Positions 1-9,017 of a DNA stretch of 58,321 nucleotides are shown here, piece by piece; the stretch's first letter is position 1; each line of letters opens with the position of its first letter. The position numbers were made by a program, and so were the translations under genes. The DNA is taken from the NCBI GenBank assembly GCA_020349245.1, contig CP070764.1, positions 2,693,633 through 2,751,953 on the forward strand, written 5' to 3'. This DNA is from Chloroflexota bacterium (GTDB lineage Bacteria; Chloroflexota; Anaerolineae; Anaerolineales; UBA4823). The notes under the pieces were generated by a model. It searched no databases. It worked only from the letters and a program-made list of their open reading frames with translations, and had not been told where the DNA came from.

Positions 1-2
1 AA

Positions 3-581
3 ACTAGCGATCTGAATTACTTAATGGAGGTCGTGGCTCATGAGTGGGTGCATAATTTCCTTTCCTTGCGCCCACTGGGGGTAAAATATTATGCCAGTCC
101 AGAGTTGCGCACGATGAATGAAACTGCAGCTTCATTAGCCGGTACTGAAATCGGGCGAGCGGTGATGGAACGGTTTTATCCAGATTTACTGCCACCACCT
201 CCACCAGTAGAAGTGACAGAGCCAAGTGAACCTGAAAAACCGCCAGCATTTGATTTTCGGGATGAAATGCGTCAGACCCGCGTAAGGGTGGACCAGCTGC
301 TTGCTGCAGGAAAGGTTGATCAAGCGGAAGATTACATGGAAGAAAGGCGGAGATTTTTTTGGGATAATGGTTATCACCTGCGCAAACTCAACCAGGCTTA
401 TTTTGCCTTCCATGGGGCATATGCAGATGAACCTGGTGGGGCAGCCGGTGAAGATCCTGTCGGTGAAGCAGTACGCGATCTCTTCAAGCAGAGTCTCTCT
501 CTGGCAAGCTTCCTGAAGAGAATCGCCTGGATGACTTCTTATGAACAACTCCTGGAATCAGTGAGCTCGAGCTTGAATTAA
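3..581 (+). CDS. Zinc metallopeptidase-like protein, 5' truncated
   Basis: The reading frame is open to the left window edge, so the N-terminus is missing; a Met at position 24 is internal. The visible part holds HEWVH, a gluzincin-type HExxH zinc motif, then NETAASLAGTEIG about 30 residues later. That segment offers a Glu as a possible third zinc ligand. A Pro-rich linker (LPPPPPPVEVTEP) follows, then a charged helical C-terminal region of about 120 residues. I infer an uncharacterised metallopeptidase-like protein. The family is not one I can name, and the substrate is unknown. It ends about 195 bases before the next gene, which has its own promoter-like sequence. Confidence 0.75.
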   Translation, partial: TSDLNYLMEVVAHEWVHNFLSLRPLGVKYYASPELRTMNETAASLAGTEIGRAVMERFYPDLLPPPPPVEVTEPSEPEKPPAFDFRDEMRQTRVRVDQLLAAGKVDQAEDYMEERRRFFWDNGYHLRKLNQAYFAFHGAYADEPGGAAGEDPVGEAVRDLFKQSLSLASFLKRIAWMTSYEQLLESVSSSLN

Positions 582-646
582 GCCACTTCGATGGCGACTC
601 GGACTGCAATCGAGCGCTGAACGAATTATGGTTGAAGCTTGCTTAA

Positions 647-674
647 TTGACAGGTGAGTTTCAACCAGTATATG
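647..674 (+). promoter_or_regulatory. Promoter-like TTGACA-N16-TATATG upstream of the DsbA-cyclophilin gene
   Basis: A perfect -35 hexamer TTGACA (647-652) is followed after 16 bases by TATATG (669-674), close to the -10 consensus. It lies about 100 bases before the ATG at 776, in the gap after the metallopeptidase-like gene. This fits a sigma-70-type promoter; no transcript start is known. Confidence 0.45.
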
Positions 675-775
675 GTGAAATTGAGAAGGTTAATCATCAC
701 CTAATCCTTTCTCGTTGGTTCGTTGGTAAAATTGGGGGACTTAAATTAACTTACTTGGAAGATTTGGGAATCTTT

Positions 776-2083
776 ATGGTGAAGAAGATTTTTATTTTGT
801 CGATAATTTGGGCAGTAATCCTGGTAGCTTGCCAGAATACACAGGCTACTGTGACCTACCCTCCCAGTGCAGAAGTTGAGGTTGCTGGAACCATTGAGGA
901 AAGTACTCCGACAGAGATTGCCACACTCCCGGCTGCGACGTCAACCGCAGAGGTTGAGAAATCGGTTGCCTTGAATGAATCAAATTGTACGGTCGTCAGC
1001 CGCCAGCCGACACCTGGCTCAACCGAGCAGTCGCTCATCCCTCCAGTTAGTGGAACAGATTGGGTCCACGGCCCTGAGGATGCCAAGGTGACGATCATCG
1101 AGTATGGAGATTTTCAGTGACCAGGCTGTGCAGTACTTGCGCCCGTGCTGGCGCAGCTCGCAGAAGATTATCCTGAAGATGTGCGTGTTGTGTATCGTCA
1201 TTTCCCTCTGATCAGTATCCATGATAAGGCTGCTCTGTCCCTGCAGGCCTCTGAGGCAGCTGGTGCCCAAGGTCAGTTTTGGGAAATGCATGATTTATTG
1301 TTCGCTAGCCAGGGTGAATGGTCTAGTTTGCCAGTGGAGGAATTTGAGAATTGGCTGGCAGAGAAGGCTGGAGAACTCAACCTGGATGTCCCCAGGTTCG
1401 TCGCCGATTTGAACAGCGAAGAGAATATTGCCTTAGCGCAAAAAGCCTGGGATGATGGCACTGAAGTTGGTTTTCCCGGTACACCACTGCTGATGGTCAA
1501 TGGTCAATATTACAGTGGTCCGAACGATTATTGGAACTTGGAAGCAATAACGAAAATGGTCAAGCTGGAAGATGAACAATTCACAATTTGTCCTCCCATG
1601 ACAATTGACCCAACCAAGGGATACACTGCGACCATACAAACAGAGAAGGGTGATATTGTTTTGGAGCTCTTCCCAGAAGTGGCACCCATTGCTGTCAACA
1701 GCTTCATCTTTTTAGTTGAAAATGGTTGGTATGATGGGGTCACCTTCCACCGGGTGATCCCGGGGTTTGTTGCTCAAGGTGGAGATCCAACTGGAACAGG
1801 GTTCGGTGGACCAGGCTACGCCTTCGACAATGAGATCTCTCCAGAGGTGAAATTCGACCAGGCTGGATTGTTAAGTATGGCAAACAGCGGACCCGGATCA
1901 AATGGCAGCCAATTTTTTATTACTTTGGACTCGCTGCCTCATTTGGATGGTGGTTACACCATCTTTGGTCGTGTAGTCTCGGGAATGGATGTGGTTAACC
2001 AGATCACCCCACGTGATCCCAGCCAAAATCCTAACCTACCTCTTGGAGACAAGATTCTGACTATCACGATCGAGGAAAAATAA
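776..2083 (+). CDS. Selenocysteine lipoprotein: DsbA-like thioredoxin domain fused to cyclophilin
   Basis: This 435-residue protein needs UGA at 1118-1120 (residue 115) read as selenocysteine. The frame is open on both sides, and the joined reading EYGDFQ-U-PGC is the active site of a DsbA/DSBA-like thioredoxin domain, with Sec in place of the first Cys of CPxC. The chosen ATG (776) gives a lipoprotein signal with lipobox LVAC and lipidated Cys19. A Ser/Thr-rich linker runs to about residue 95. The thioredoxin domain (about 100-275) includes a GFPGTP cis-Pro loop. A cyclophilin-type peptidyl-prolyl isomerase follows (about 285-435) with FHRVIPGFVAQGG and GSQFFIT. It probably catalyses thiol-disulfide exchange and proline isomerisation on exported proteins outside the membrane. 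A hairpin 17 bases after the UGA fits a SECIS element. DedA follows 19 bases downstream. A pseudogene is unlikely because both domains are intact. Confidence 0.92.
1138..1155 (+). promoter_or_regulatory. Bacterial SECIS-like hairpin in the DsbA-cyclophilin gene
   Basis: TGCGCC (1138-1143) pairs perfectly with GGCGCA (1150-1155) around the loop CGTGCT; a T-G wobble can extend it to 7 bp. The loop starts 23 bases after UGA 1118-1120, and its second base is G followed by U. This fits the bacterial SECIS model (loop G in the first two positions, roughly 16-37 bases from UGA). SelB would bind here. Confidence 0.7.
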
Positions 2084-2102
2084 ATTCTTCGTGGAGTAAT
2101 GC

Positions 2103-2756
2103 ATGGAAATTATCAGCGAATTGGTGGATTTTATCCTCCACTTGGATGTACATCTCAACGAGATTATCAAGAACTTTGGTGTCTTTACCTATCTGATCCT
2201 TTTCTTAATCATTTTCCTGGAGACAGGAGTTGTGATCACACCTTTCTTACCGGGTGACTCGCTGCTCTTTGCTGCCGGATCATTTGCTGCTCTGGGATCG
2301 CTGAATATCATTGCCCTCTTCTTATTACTGACCGCAGCAGCCATCCTTGGCGATACCCTCAATTATTGGATTGGGCATTTCATTGGTCCGCGGGCATTCA
2401 GCGGGAATATTCGCTTTCTGAAGAAAGAATATCTGGATCGCACGCATGAGTTTTATGATAAGCATGGCGGCAAGACAATCATTCTGGCTCGGTTTATTCC
2501 CATCATCCGCACTTTTGCACCGTTCGTTGCGGGGATAGGCGCCATGAATTACTCACGCTTCATCGTTTATAATGTAATTGGGGCGGTTCTGTGGGTTTCA
2601 ATATTTACATTTGGGGGTTATTTCTTCGGGAATTTACCCTTTGTCAAAGACAATTTCACCCTCGTCATTCTTGCGATTATTGTGATCTCCGTCCTGCCAG
2701 GCGTGTTTGAATTCTTACGCGAAAAACTCAAGTCGCGAGCTGAGGTTGAAGCCTGA
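2103..2756 (+). CDS. DedA family membrane protein
   Basis: This 217-residue polytopic protein carries the DedA/SNARE-associated (PF09335) signatures. [17 protein letters not shown] lies near residues 40-60 and [16 protein letters not shown] near 130-150. Several hydrophobic segments and a basic C-terminus ([12 protein letters not shown]) suit an inner-membrane protein. DedA proteins are linked to lipid carrier flipping and membrane homeostasis. The exact substrate cannot be told from sequence. It starts 19 bases after the selenoprotein gene, so the two are probably co-transcribed. A hairpin terminator follows. Confidence 0.93.
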   Translation: MEIISELVDFILHLDVHLNEIIKNFGVFTYLILFLIIFLETGVVITPFLPGDSLLFAAGSFAALGSLNIIALFLLLTAAAILGDTLNYWIGHFIGPRAFSGNIRFLKKEYLDRTHEFYDKHGGKTIILARFIPIIRTFAPFVAGIGAMNYSRFIVYNVIGAVLWVSIFTFGGYFFGNLPFVKDNFTLVILAIIVISVLPGVFEFLREKLKSRAEVEA

Positions 2757-2781
2757 GCGAGACTTCAAAGAATTTTGAATA

Positions 2782-2820
2782 CCCCTCTCCTGCTTTTTAA
2801 GCTGGGGAGGGGCTTTTGTT
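2782..2820. terminator. Intrinsic terminator between convergent genes
   Basis: CCCCTC near 2782 pairs with GAGGGG ending near 2812, with an inner GCTT/AAGC stem, followed by CTTTTGTT. It sits between the DedA gene (plus) and the penicillin acylase gene (minus), so it can end dedA transcription and possibly both. Confidence 0.75.
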
Positions 2821-2823
2821 CCA

Positions 2824-5346
2824 TCAGGGAGTGAGCAATAACTTGCTCTCTGCGTCGTTTTCAACCTGACTATCTTCCCACAGCATTGGATGGTATTGGA
2901 TCATACGCCAGGCATCCGTCATATCAACATAATGCTCGTGGTAGCTGTGGCCTGATTGACCGGTTGTGTGGATGGTTCGCGAGTTTGCTAAATCACCTAA
3001 ATCGACGATCATACGCATGGAAGGTAAAGAACCTACCTGGTAAGGGAATTCTTTGGTTGCACTCCATCCGGTGGCGTTAACAATTTCACTGCCGCCAGAT
3101 ACGCGGTATGGTCCCCGGTTGAAAAGCGCATCTATCAAAGATATTCCTGAATTTCCCAATGCCTGGTTCACCAGGGTCAATGTGTGCAAATCACCCCAGG
3201 CCCATTTGTCTGGATTATCTCCAAGGGTTTCCTTGAGCTCGTCTACTGCTGCGTTGAATGCCATGCTGAAGATAAAATCGCGGGTTTCAACCGGTGTTGT
3301 TGAAGGAATATCCCACCAAGGGCTGTCCGGTTGTTCAATAAGATTAGCGAACACTTCGAACCAGCGGCTGCCTCCTGCAGGTGCAGTATCCTCACCGAGC
3401 TCTTCTTGGAAAGTTATTGCCATGAGGTTTTTCCAGAAAACTTCGAATAACGCGGCTGCAGATGAATCCATGTGTGCCTGGTAATCCCAATCAACAAGTA
3501 TTTGGCGATAAGGTTCACCTTCTTCCCCAACCGGGACCTGCAGCAGAACGGGGACAAGGATCTCGGCGTTCAGGTCTTTGTCATCTCCTTGCATCTGCTG
3601 TATGTATTCGATATCGATCGGCCCGGGAGCATTTTCAACCATCTCGCCGATGCGCTGAGCACGGTGCCCGTGAGCGAAAACGGTGGCTATCAGGTAAGGG
3701 TAATCAGGACCAACTACCGCGTTGTTGGCTGTGACGATATATCCCTCAGGGGGATTGAAGCTGAACGGCAGTTCCTCGAAAGGAATGAAGTTTCTCCATT
3801 CGTAGTCATCGGTCCAACCTGGAACTGGCAAGCTACCGTCACCGGAGGCCCGAATCGGAATTTGGCCAGGCATCTGGTAACCGATATTGCCCTCCACATC
3901 GGCATAAAGTAAATTTTGAGCAGGAGCAGCAAAATCTTGCGCTCCTTTACGGAATTCCTGCCAGTTTGTCGCCTGGTTAAACTGCCAGATAGCCCGGAAG
4001 AGAAAATTGGGTTCCAGGGCAGTCCAGCGCAGGGCGATCGCATATTGATCCGGTAACTCCACCCCGATCCTGTCCCTGAAATCATCACCAAAATAAGTTG
4101 TGTCGGAGATAACCGGTCCATGGCGGGTATAACGTACGGTGATACCTACCGCTTCACCACCTGCTACCTGGATGGTGTCTTCGACCAGCTGCATATCAAC
4201 CCACTCCCCATTTACTTCGTACTGATTAGGGTTCTCAGGATTGATCCTTTCAATATACAGATCTTGGACATCCGGACCGGTATTGGTGAATCCCCAGGCG
4301 ATGCGGTCATTATGGCCGATGATCACACCCGGTACACCAGCGAAAGAGAAACCGGTCAATTCAAAGGGGCAATCAGGACTTTTTTCTCTGCAATGCAGAC
4401 CGACTTCATACCATATCGCTGGCATTTGTGCCCCCAGGTGGGGATCATTTGCCAGATAGGGCATTCCCGTATCGGTTAAATCTCCGGAAATAGCCCAGCT
4501 GTTTGAACCGATCCCGATACCACCAGGTCCAATAAGATTATCCAGGGCTTTAAATTCGCGGCTGATAGCGGTTAATGACCTGGTCAGGATTGCCAAGTCG
4601 ACCTTTCCCTGGGTGTTTTTCACTGCTTTCGTATCTGGCTCGGAACTGGCCAGGTAATTTGGTACGATCACGGGTTTATCCGCCGGGTAAGGAGGGATGA
4701 GATCAGCTGCTCGATCTGGTGAAACCTCATTTAACAAGATAGCTTTCTCAATCTCCCCATCCATGTTGCCTCCTAAGTCCCAGGCCATTACTTTCCCCCA
4801 GGTGAGTGTATGGATTGGTTCCCAAGGTTCCGGTTGGTAATCCGGGTTGATCATCTTTAATACGAGATACTCCAGGCTGAGATCAGCACCCTGGTGATCA
4901 GCTAAATAAGCATTCACCCCACGGGCGTATGATTCCAAGATAGCTTTACTTGTCGGGTCATACGAATCAAATTCCTCTTTGGCGGTACGGGTAAAACCCA
5001 GGGTACGCAATACCTGATCTGTTTCCAATTGGGAATCGCCGAACAGCTCTGACAGGCGCCCTGCGCCAATATGGCGCCAGAAATCCATCTGCCAGAAGCG
5101 ATCCTGGGCATGGACATATCCCTGGGCGAAAAACAAATCCGCTTGATTGCTGGCGTAAATATGGGGCACACCAAAAGTATCGCGATACACAACGACCTGG
5201 GCATCTAATCCCGGGAGCTGGATCTCCCCCTCAGTCTGGGGAAAGGAACGGGTAAGGTTGTATGGAAGGAGGATAACGAGAATCAGGCTCAGTGCCAAGA
5301 AAAAGATGAGTACCCCGAGGACGATGTTGCGGGCAGTACGAGACAT
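2824..5346 (-). CDS. Penicillin acylase family Ntn-hydrolase
   Basis: The 840-residue protein matches the penicillin amidase family (PF01804, S45), whose precursors self-cleave into alpha and beta chains. The new beta-chain N-terminus would be the first Ser of SNSW, near residue 280 in GIGIGSNSWAISG. A transmembrane or signal segment at residues 8-28 (VLIFFLALSLILVILL) suggests export or membrane anchoring. Further family signs are PYLANDPHL after the nucleophile, GVPGVIIGHNDRIAWG, and NATGWSATKE near the C-terminus. The likely reaction is hydrolysis of an amide; candidates include acyl-homoserine lactones and beta-lactams, and the substrate is unknown. The length is normal for the family. 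Confidence 0.93.
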   Translation of the reverse strand: MSRTARNIVLGVLIFFLALSLILVILLPYNLTRSFPQTEGEIQLPGLDAQVVVYRDTFGVPHIYASNQADLFFAQGYVHAQDRFWQMDFWRHIGAGRLSELFGDSQLETDQVLRTLGFTRTAKEEFDSYDPTSKAILESYARGVNAYLADHQGADLSLEYLVLKMINPDYQPEPWEPIHTLTWGKVMAWDLGGNMDGEIEKAILLNEVSPDRAADLIPPYPADKPVIVPNYLASSEPDTKAVKNTQGKVDLAILTRSLTAISREFKALDNLIGPGGIGIGSNSWAISGDLTDTGMPYLANDPHLGAQMPAIWYEVGLHCREKSPDCPFELTGFSFAGVPGVIIGHNDRIAWGFTNTGPDVQDLYIERINPENPNQYEVNGEWVDMQLVEDTIQVAGGEAVGITVRYTRHGPVISDTTYFGDDFRDRIGVELPDQYAIALRWTALEPNFLFRAIWQFNQATNWQEFRKGAQDFAAPAQNLLYADVEGNIGYQMPGQIPIRASGDGSLPVPGWTDDYEWRNFIPFEELPFSFNPPEGYIVTANNAVVGPDYPYLIATVFAHGHRAQRIGEMVENAPGPIDIEYIQQMQGDDKDLNAEILVPVLLQVPVGEEGEPYRQILVDWDYQAHMDSSAAALFEVFWKNLMAITFQEELGEDTAPAGGSRWFEVFANLIEQPDSPWWDIPSTTPVETRDFIFSMAFNAAVDELKETLGDNPDKWAWGDLHTLTLVNQALGNSGISLIDALFNRGPYRVSGGSEIVNATGWSATKEFPYQVGSLPSMRMIVDLGDLANSRTIHTTGQSGHSYHEHYVDMTDAWRMIQYHPMLWEDSQVENDAESKLLLTP

Positions 5347-5474
5347 GGTGTTATTCCTCCTTAAAATGAAACGAAATGGGGTCCTGCATGTTTACCGCAT
5401 TCAATCAGAGTCAAAATTCATTAACCAGAATTTGTTGTGATTAACTCGCCTTCTTTCAAGAGCAAAACCTTCCA

Positions 5475-5843
5475 TTACTCACCGAGTGCCACGACCACTG
5501 CGATCGCGTGGCGCTGGTTATGAGTCAGGCTGAGTGACCAGGTCTCTAACTCCAGCCTGTTTGCCAGTTCTGATGCACGGCCATGCAGGTAGAGATTGGG
5601 TTGGCGTGAAGGTCCGCGGAGTATTTCAATCTCCTGCCAACCCACATCACCAATCCCGGTACCCAGAGCTTTGGCTGTGGCTTCTTTTGCTGCAAACCGG
5701 ACTGCCAGAGAAGAAATGTTCTCACCAACCTCTGCCAGCTCCTGCGGTGTAAAAACCCGCTTCAGAAAACGATCCCCATATCGTTGAATCGTGCGTTTTA
5801 TGCGCTCGATTTCGATCAAATCAACACCGGTTCGCAAATTCAT
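5475..5843 (-). CDS. acpS: Holo-[acyl-carrier-protein] synthase
   Basis: This 122-residue protein is AcpS, which transfers 4'-phosphopantetheine from CoA to acyl carrier protein. Both hallmark motifs are visible: GVDLIEIERI near residues 6-15 and RFAAKEATAKALGTGI near 49-64. These supply the Mg-binding Asp and Glu. The length is typical. It lies 33 bases downstream of the M16 peptidase pair on the same strand and may be the last gene of that transcript. Confidence 0.96.
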   Translation of the reverse strand: MNLRTGVDLIEIERIKRTIQRYGDRFLKRVFTPQELAEVGENISSLAVRFAAKEATAKALGTGIGDVGWQEIEILRGPSRQPNLYLHGRASELANRLELETWSLSLTHNQRHAIAVVVALGE

Positions 5844-5876
5844 GTTCTGTAACGATTTCCAGCTCCCACAATTGTC

Positions 5877-7163
5877 TCATGGCCCTGCAATGCCGATACC
5901 CAATTTCTCTACATCCCAATAACGTTGGGCAGCAGCAAGGACCTCTTCTCTGGTTACCGCGCTGATCAAATCCGGATAGCGGCGGTAGTAATCCAATCCC
6001 AAATTATAACGTTCCAGGTTTAGGATAGCTGAGGCCATGCCGTGGTTTGATTCCAAGGATAGGGGCAAGCGACCGATAAAATTGGATTGACTGTCTGACA
6101 GCTCTTCTATAGAGACTGGCTTCTGCGTGAAGCGAGTAATCTCCTGGTTAATCAGATTTATTGTCTGATCGACGTTTTGTGGATCGACACCTGCAGAAAT
6201 ATACCAGGGACCTGGTCCCATACCACCTGTCAAGTTGCTGTATGCATAATAGGCCAGTCCAGCTTTTTCACGGATTGTCTCACCGATGCGCCCCATCATT
6301 CCGAAGACCCCAAGAATATTGTTACCCAGCGCCGCGGGGAGGAAATCAGCTGCCCGGCGTTCAGGACCAACAACACCAGTCACGATATCTGCCTGGAATT
6401 TTCCAGGGATATCGATTTTACGCGTCCGGGGATCGTCTGGAGTCGGGTTCGGGGGCAACCTGACAGGAGCAGGTTGATCGGGGTTCTGCCAATCGCCAAA
6501 CAGATCGGCAACCTTGCTTCCCACCACATGAGGATCAACCGCACCCACAACAGAGATCACCATGCCTTCTGGACCATAGTGAACATGGTGAAATTTTTTT
6601 AAATCAGCCCGGCTAATTGATTGAATAGTTTCCGGGTATCCATCCTCCGGTCGAGAATAAGGATGCCCTGCGTAGACAATTTGATCGAAGGTCAAAGATG
6701 ACATTTCCCGAGTATCTTGCGCTCTGATCGCCAAGCTGGTAAGCAGGCGGGCACGGAGAAGTTCCACCTGTTCTTCAGGAAAAACAGGGTACATTAAAGA
6801 CTCGGATAAAAGCTCCAGCAGCAAATCTAAATCTTCAACCAGAGCTTTACTGCCGAATCCAGCTGTATGGGTTCCGCCGCTGATCTGCAGACTGGCACCA
6901 GCGGATTCAAGGGCGTCATAAATTTCATGGTACGTGCGTTTTTCTGTGCCGCGCATCAAAGTGCTTGCAGTGAAGCCTGCTAAACCCAGCTGTTCATCTT
7001 TTTCAAATAAGCTACCCGCGGTCAGGTAACCGCTCACGACAACCGAGGGGCTGTTGTAATTCGAACGAACCAGCAAGACAATACCATTTTCAAATTGAAC
7101 GCGGTAGATATCATCCGGTCCCGGAAGGGAATTGTTCACGGCCATAAAAGCTGATTTGTTCAT
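5877..7163 (-). CDS. M16 family peptidase, non-catalytic partner
   Basis: The 428-residue protein has the two-lobed M16 (insulinase/MPP-like) fold. The inverted zinc motif HxxEH is absent: the corresponding segment reads LGLAGFTASTLMRGTEKR. The C-terminal half keeps the R/Y pair seen in such subunits (IREKAGLAYYAYS). Its ATG overlaps the stop of the preceding gene by 4 bases, so the pair is translationally coupled. In known M16B pairs one subunit supplies zinc and the other the R/Y residues, which this arrangement matches. It probably degrades or processes peptides as a heterodimer with that gene product. Confidence 0.92.
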   Translation of the reverse strand: MNKSAFMAVNNSLPGPDDIYRVQFENGIVLLVRSNYNSPSVVVSGYLTAGSLFEKDEQLGLAGFTASTLMRGTEKRTYHEIYDALESAGASLQISGGTHTAGFGSKALVEDLDLLLELLSESLMYPVFPEEQVELLRARLLTSLAIRAQDTREMSSLTFDQIVYAGHPYSRPEDGYPETIQSISRADLKKFHHVHYGPEGMVISVVGAVDPHVVGSKVADLFGDWQNPDQPAPVRLPPNPTPDDPRTRKIDIPGKFQADIVTGVVGPERRAADFLPAALGNNILGVFGMMGRIGETIREKAGLAYYAYSNLTGGMGPGPWYISAGVDPQNVDQTINLINQEITRFTQKPVSIEELSDSQSNFIGRLPLSLESNHGMASAILNLERYNLGLDYYRRYPDLISAVTREEVLAAAQRYWDVEKLGIGIAGP

Positions 7164-8464
7164 GCTGGTTTCCCCCCGTTGCTCTTGGGTCTGTAGACAC
7201 CGAGAACTCGATTTCCAGGTCGTAAATAAGATTGAGCGATCTTTTGCACATCCTGGGGAGTTACTTCAGCCAATCGATCCAGGTAGGATAGAAACCACTC
7301 ATACGAGTCGAAGATCTCCGCGTATCCCATCCAAAAAGCCTGATTCGTGATGCTTTCACTTCCATAGGCGAACAAGGCACGAGCCTGTTTTACGGCTCGA
7401 TCTACTTCTGCTTGTGTTGGTGGATTGTCTTGAAGTCGCTCGAGTTCTTCATCCACCTTGAGGACCAGCGCTTCGGCAGTGCTTTCAGGATGGACGGTAG
7501 CCAGAATGGTGTGGAGGTATGGATCGATCGTGGCAGTTAACCCGCCATGCAAACTGACGGCAAATTTTCCATCGACCAGGGACTTGTAAAGACGGGAGGT
7601 TTTATTTGAAATCCCGCCTCCAAATACATTCAAACTGCTGGGACCTGTGAGCAAGCTGTCGGTGACCAGGTAGGGGAAGAAATCTGGATCGCTGGCTGCT
7701 GGGGCATGATATGCTAGCTGAACATATGTTGTTTCTCCCGGACCTTCGACGTTCACCACCCGTTCTCCAGACTGAGGAGGCTCGGGTCTGGTGGTAATAT
7801 CTGGTGGGGAGCCATTATCCAGTACTTCATACAGCTCCCGGATTCGGATCAGCATGTCATCGGTATCAAAATCACCAGCGATGGTCAGAATGGCATTGCT
7901 GGGTACGTAATATTTACGGTAGTGTGTGTACAAATCTTCTCGTTGCATAGTCTGTAAATCGGCCATATCACCGATCACTTCATGGTGATACGAGTGAACC
8001 CGGAATGCAGCGGCTTGAATTTCTTCGGTCAACAAAAAGATTGGCTCGTTCTCATTTCCCTGCCGTTCTGAGATGATCACTGTGCGTTCTGATTCCACTT
8101 CCCTTGAGTCAAAGAGGCTGTTGTACATGCGATCGGCTTCCAGGTCGAGAGCGAGGTCGATCTTATCTGCTGGCAGGGTTTCAAAATAGGTCGTCCAATC
8201 CAGGAAAGTCATCGCATTGCGGTAGCCGCCTTCGCGGGCAACTGCTTTATCAAGAACCTCCGCAGGATAACGTTCGGTGCCCTTGAACTGCATGTGCTCT
8301 GTCCAGTGTGATATCCCCGTAATTCCGGGAATTTCATTCCGTGATCCAACTCGATACCAGAGCCATAGACTTGCCAGCGGTGCAGTGTGTATCTCCTTGA
8401 GCAGGACAGTCAAATCGTTTGCGAGTCTTAATTTTGTGAAGGCATCATCCATTTTTTTAATCAT
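7160..8464 (-). CDS. M16 family zinc peptidase, catalytic subunit
   Basis: This 434-residue protein has the inverted zinc-binding motif HWTEH (HxxEH) near residues 53-57. A downstream acidic stretch (LALDLEADRM) supplies the distal Glu ligand. It is paired by a 4-base overlap with a subunit lacking the motif, so a heterodimeric peptidase is likely. Met1 or Met5 could be the start (MIKKMDDAF); no strong ribosome binding site separates them. No signal peptide is evident, so a cytoplasmic role is inferred. Confidence 0.93.
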   Translation of the reverse strand: MIKKMDDAFTKLRLANDLTVLLKEIHTAPLASLWLWYRVGSRNEIPGITGISHWTEHMQFKGTERYPAEVLDKAVAREGGYRNAMTFLDWTTYFETLPADKIDLALDLEADRMYNSLFDSREVESERTVIISERQGNENEPIFLLTEEIQAAAFRVHSYHHEVIGDMADLQTMQREDLYTHYRKYYVPSNAILTIAGDFDTDDMLIRIRELYEVLDNGSPPDITTRPEPPQSGERVVNVEGPGETTYVQLAYHAPAASDPDFFPYLVTDSLLTGPSSLNVFGGGISNKTSRLYKSLVDGKFAVSLHGGLTATIDPYLHTILATVHPESTAEALVLKVDEELERLQDNPPTQAEVDRAVKQARALFAYGSESITNQAFWMGYAEIFDSYEWFLSYLDRLAEVTPQDVQKIAQSYLRPGNRVLGVYRPKSNGGKPA

Positions 8465-9017
8465 TATCCACGTAACAGGGTTTGGCTTCCGACTTATAGC
8501 GTAGCGAAAATCAATGAACTATAGCATATGCGTTCAAATTGGGCAACCTAATATCCTGGTAAACATCCCTCCAATTACAGACAGGTTAATCAGTATAAAC
8601 ACAGAAACGTCCTTCAAGACACGCTTTACGCGCAAACCCCTGCTACCAATCTATTCCCAAATGATCGCAAATATCCCCCGGGCTGTGCCTCCTTCTGTAA
8701 ACTAAGAAATCCTCCCTTGGTTTGGTTCTTGCACCCAAGATCGATGACAGGCTTAAGCTTTCAAAATTGCCAACCTCGCTGGATTCGTACATTTTTGGAT
8801 TAAGATAATTGCAAGCAGTGATTTCCCTAGAAAATGATTAATGAATCTCAGGTTGTTTCGCTGCTTTTGATTCGGAGGGGATACCTGGAGTATCCAAGCG
8901 CAATCCGCCCGGTTGCACCAATGAAAAACGAATCTTGAAGGCTTTTAATATTTGAGGACTTGTCTGTTGATACCTTAATCAGCATCGAGGTTTCTTGGCA
9001 TGGTGGGGAGGAAGATA
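8465..9017. other. Intergenic region, no gene recognised
   Basis: About 550 bases separate the minus-strand M16 operon from the plus-strand subtilisin gene, so promoters for both directions should lie here. I see no convincing ORF, RNA gene or clear -35/-10 pair. Short frames within it lack recognisable domains. Confidence 0.5.

Noticed and set aside
1118..1120. UGA reassigned as a sense codon throughout the genome
   Set aside because: Many intact genes here end in TGA at the expected length (DedA, nrfA, dtd, subtilisin, CHAD protein, gamma-glutamyltransferase), so UGA is still a stop.
8465..9017. Possible decayed membrane-protein gene on the minus strand
   Set aside because: A short hydrophobic stretch can be read but it contains an amber stop and has no clear homology.
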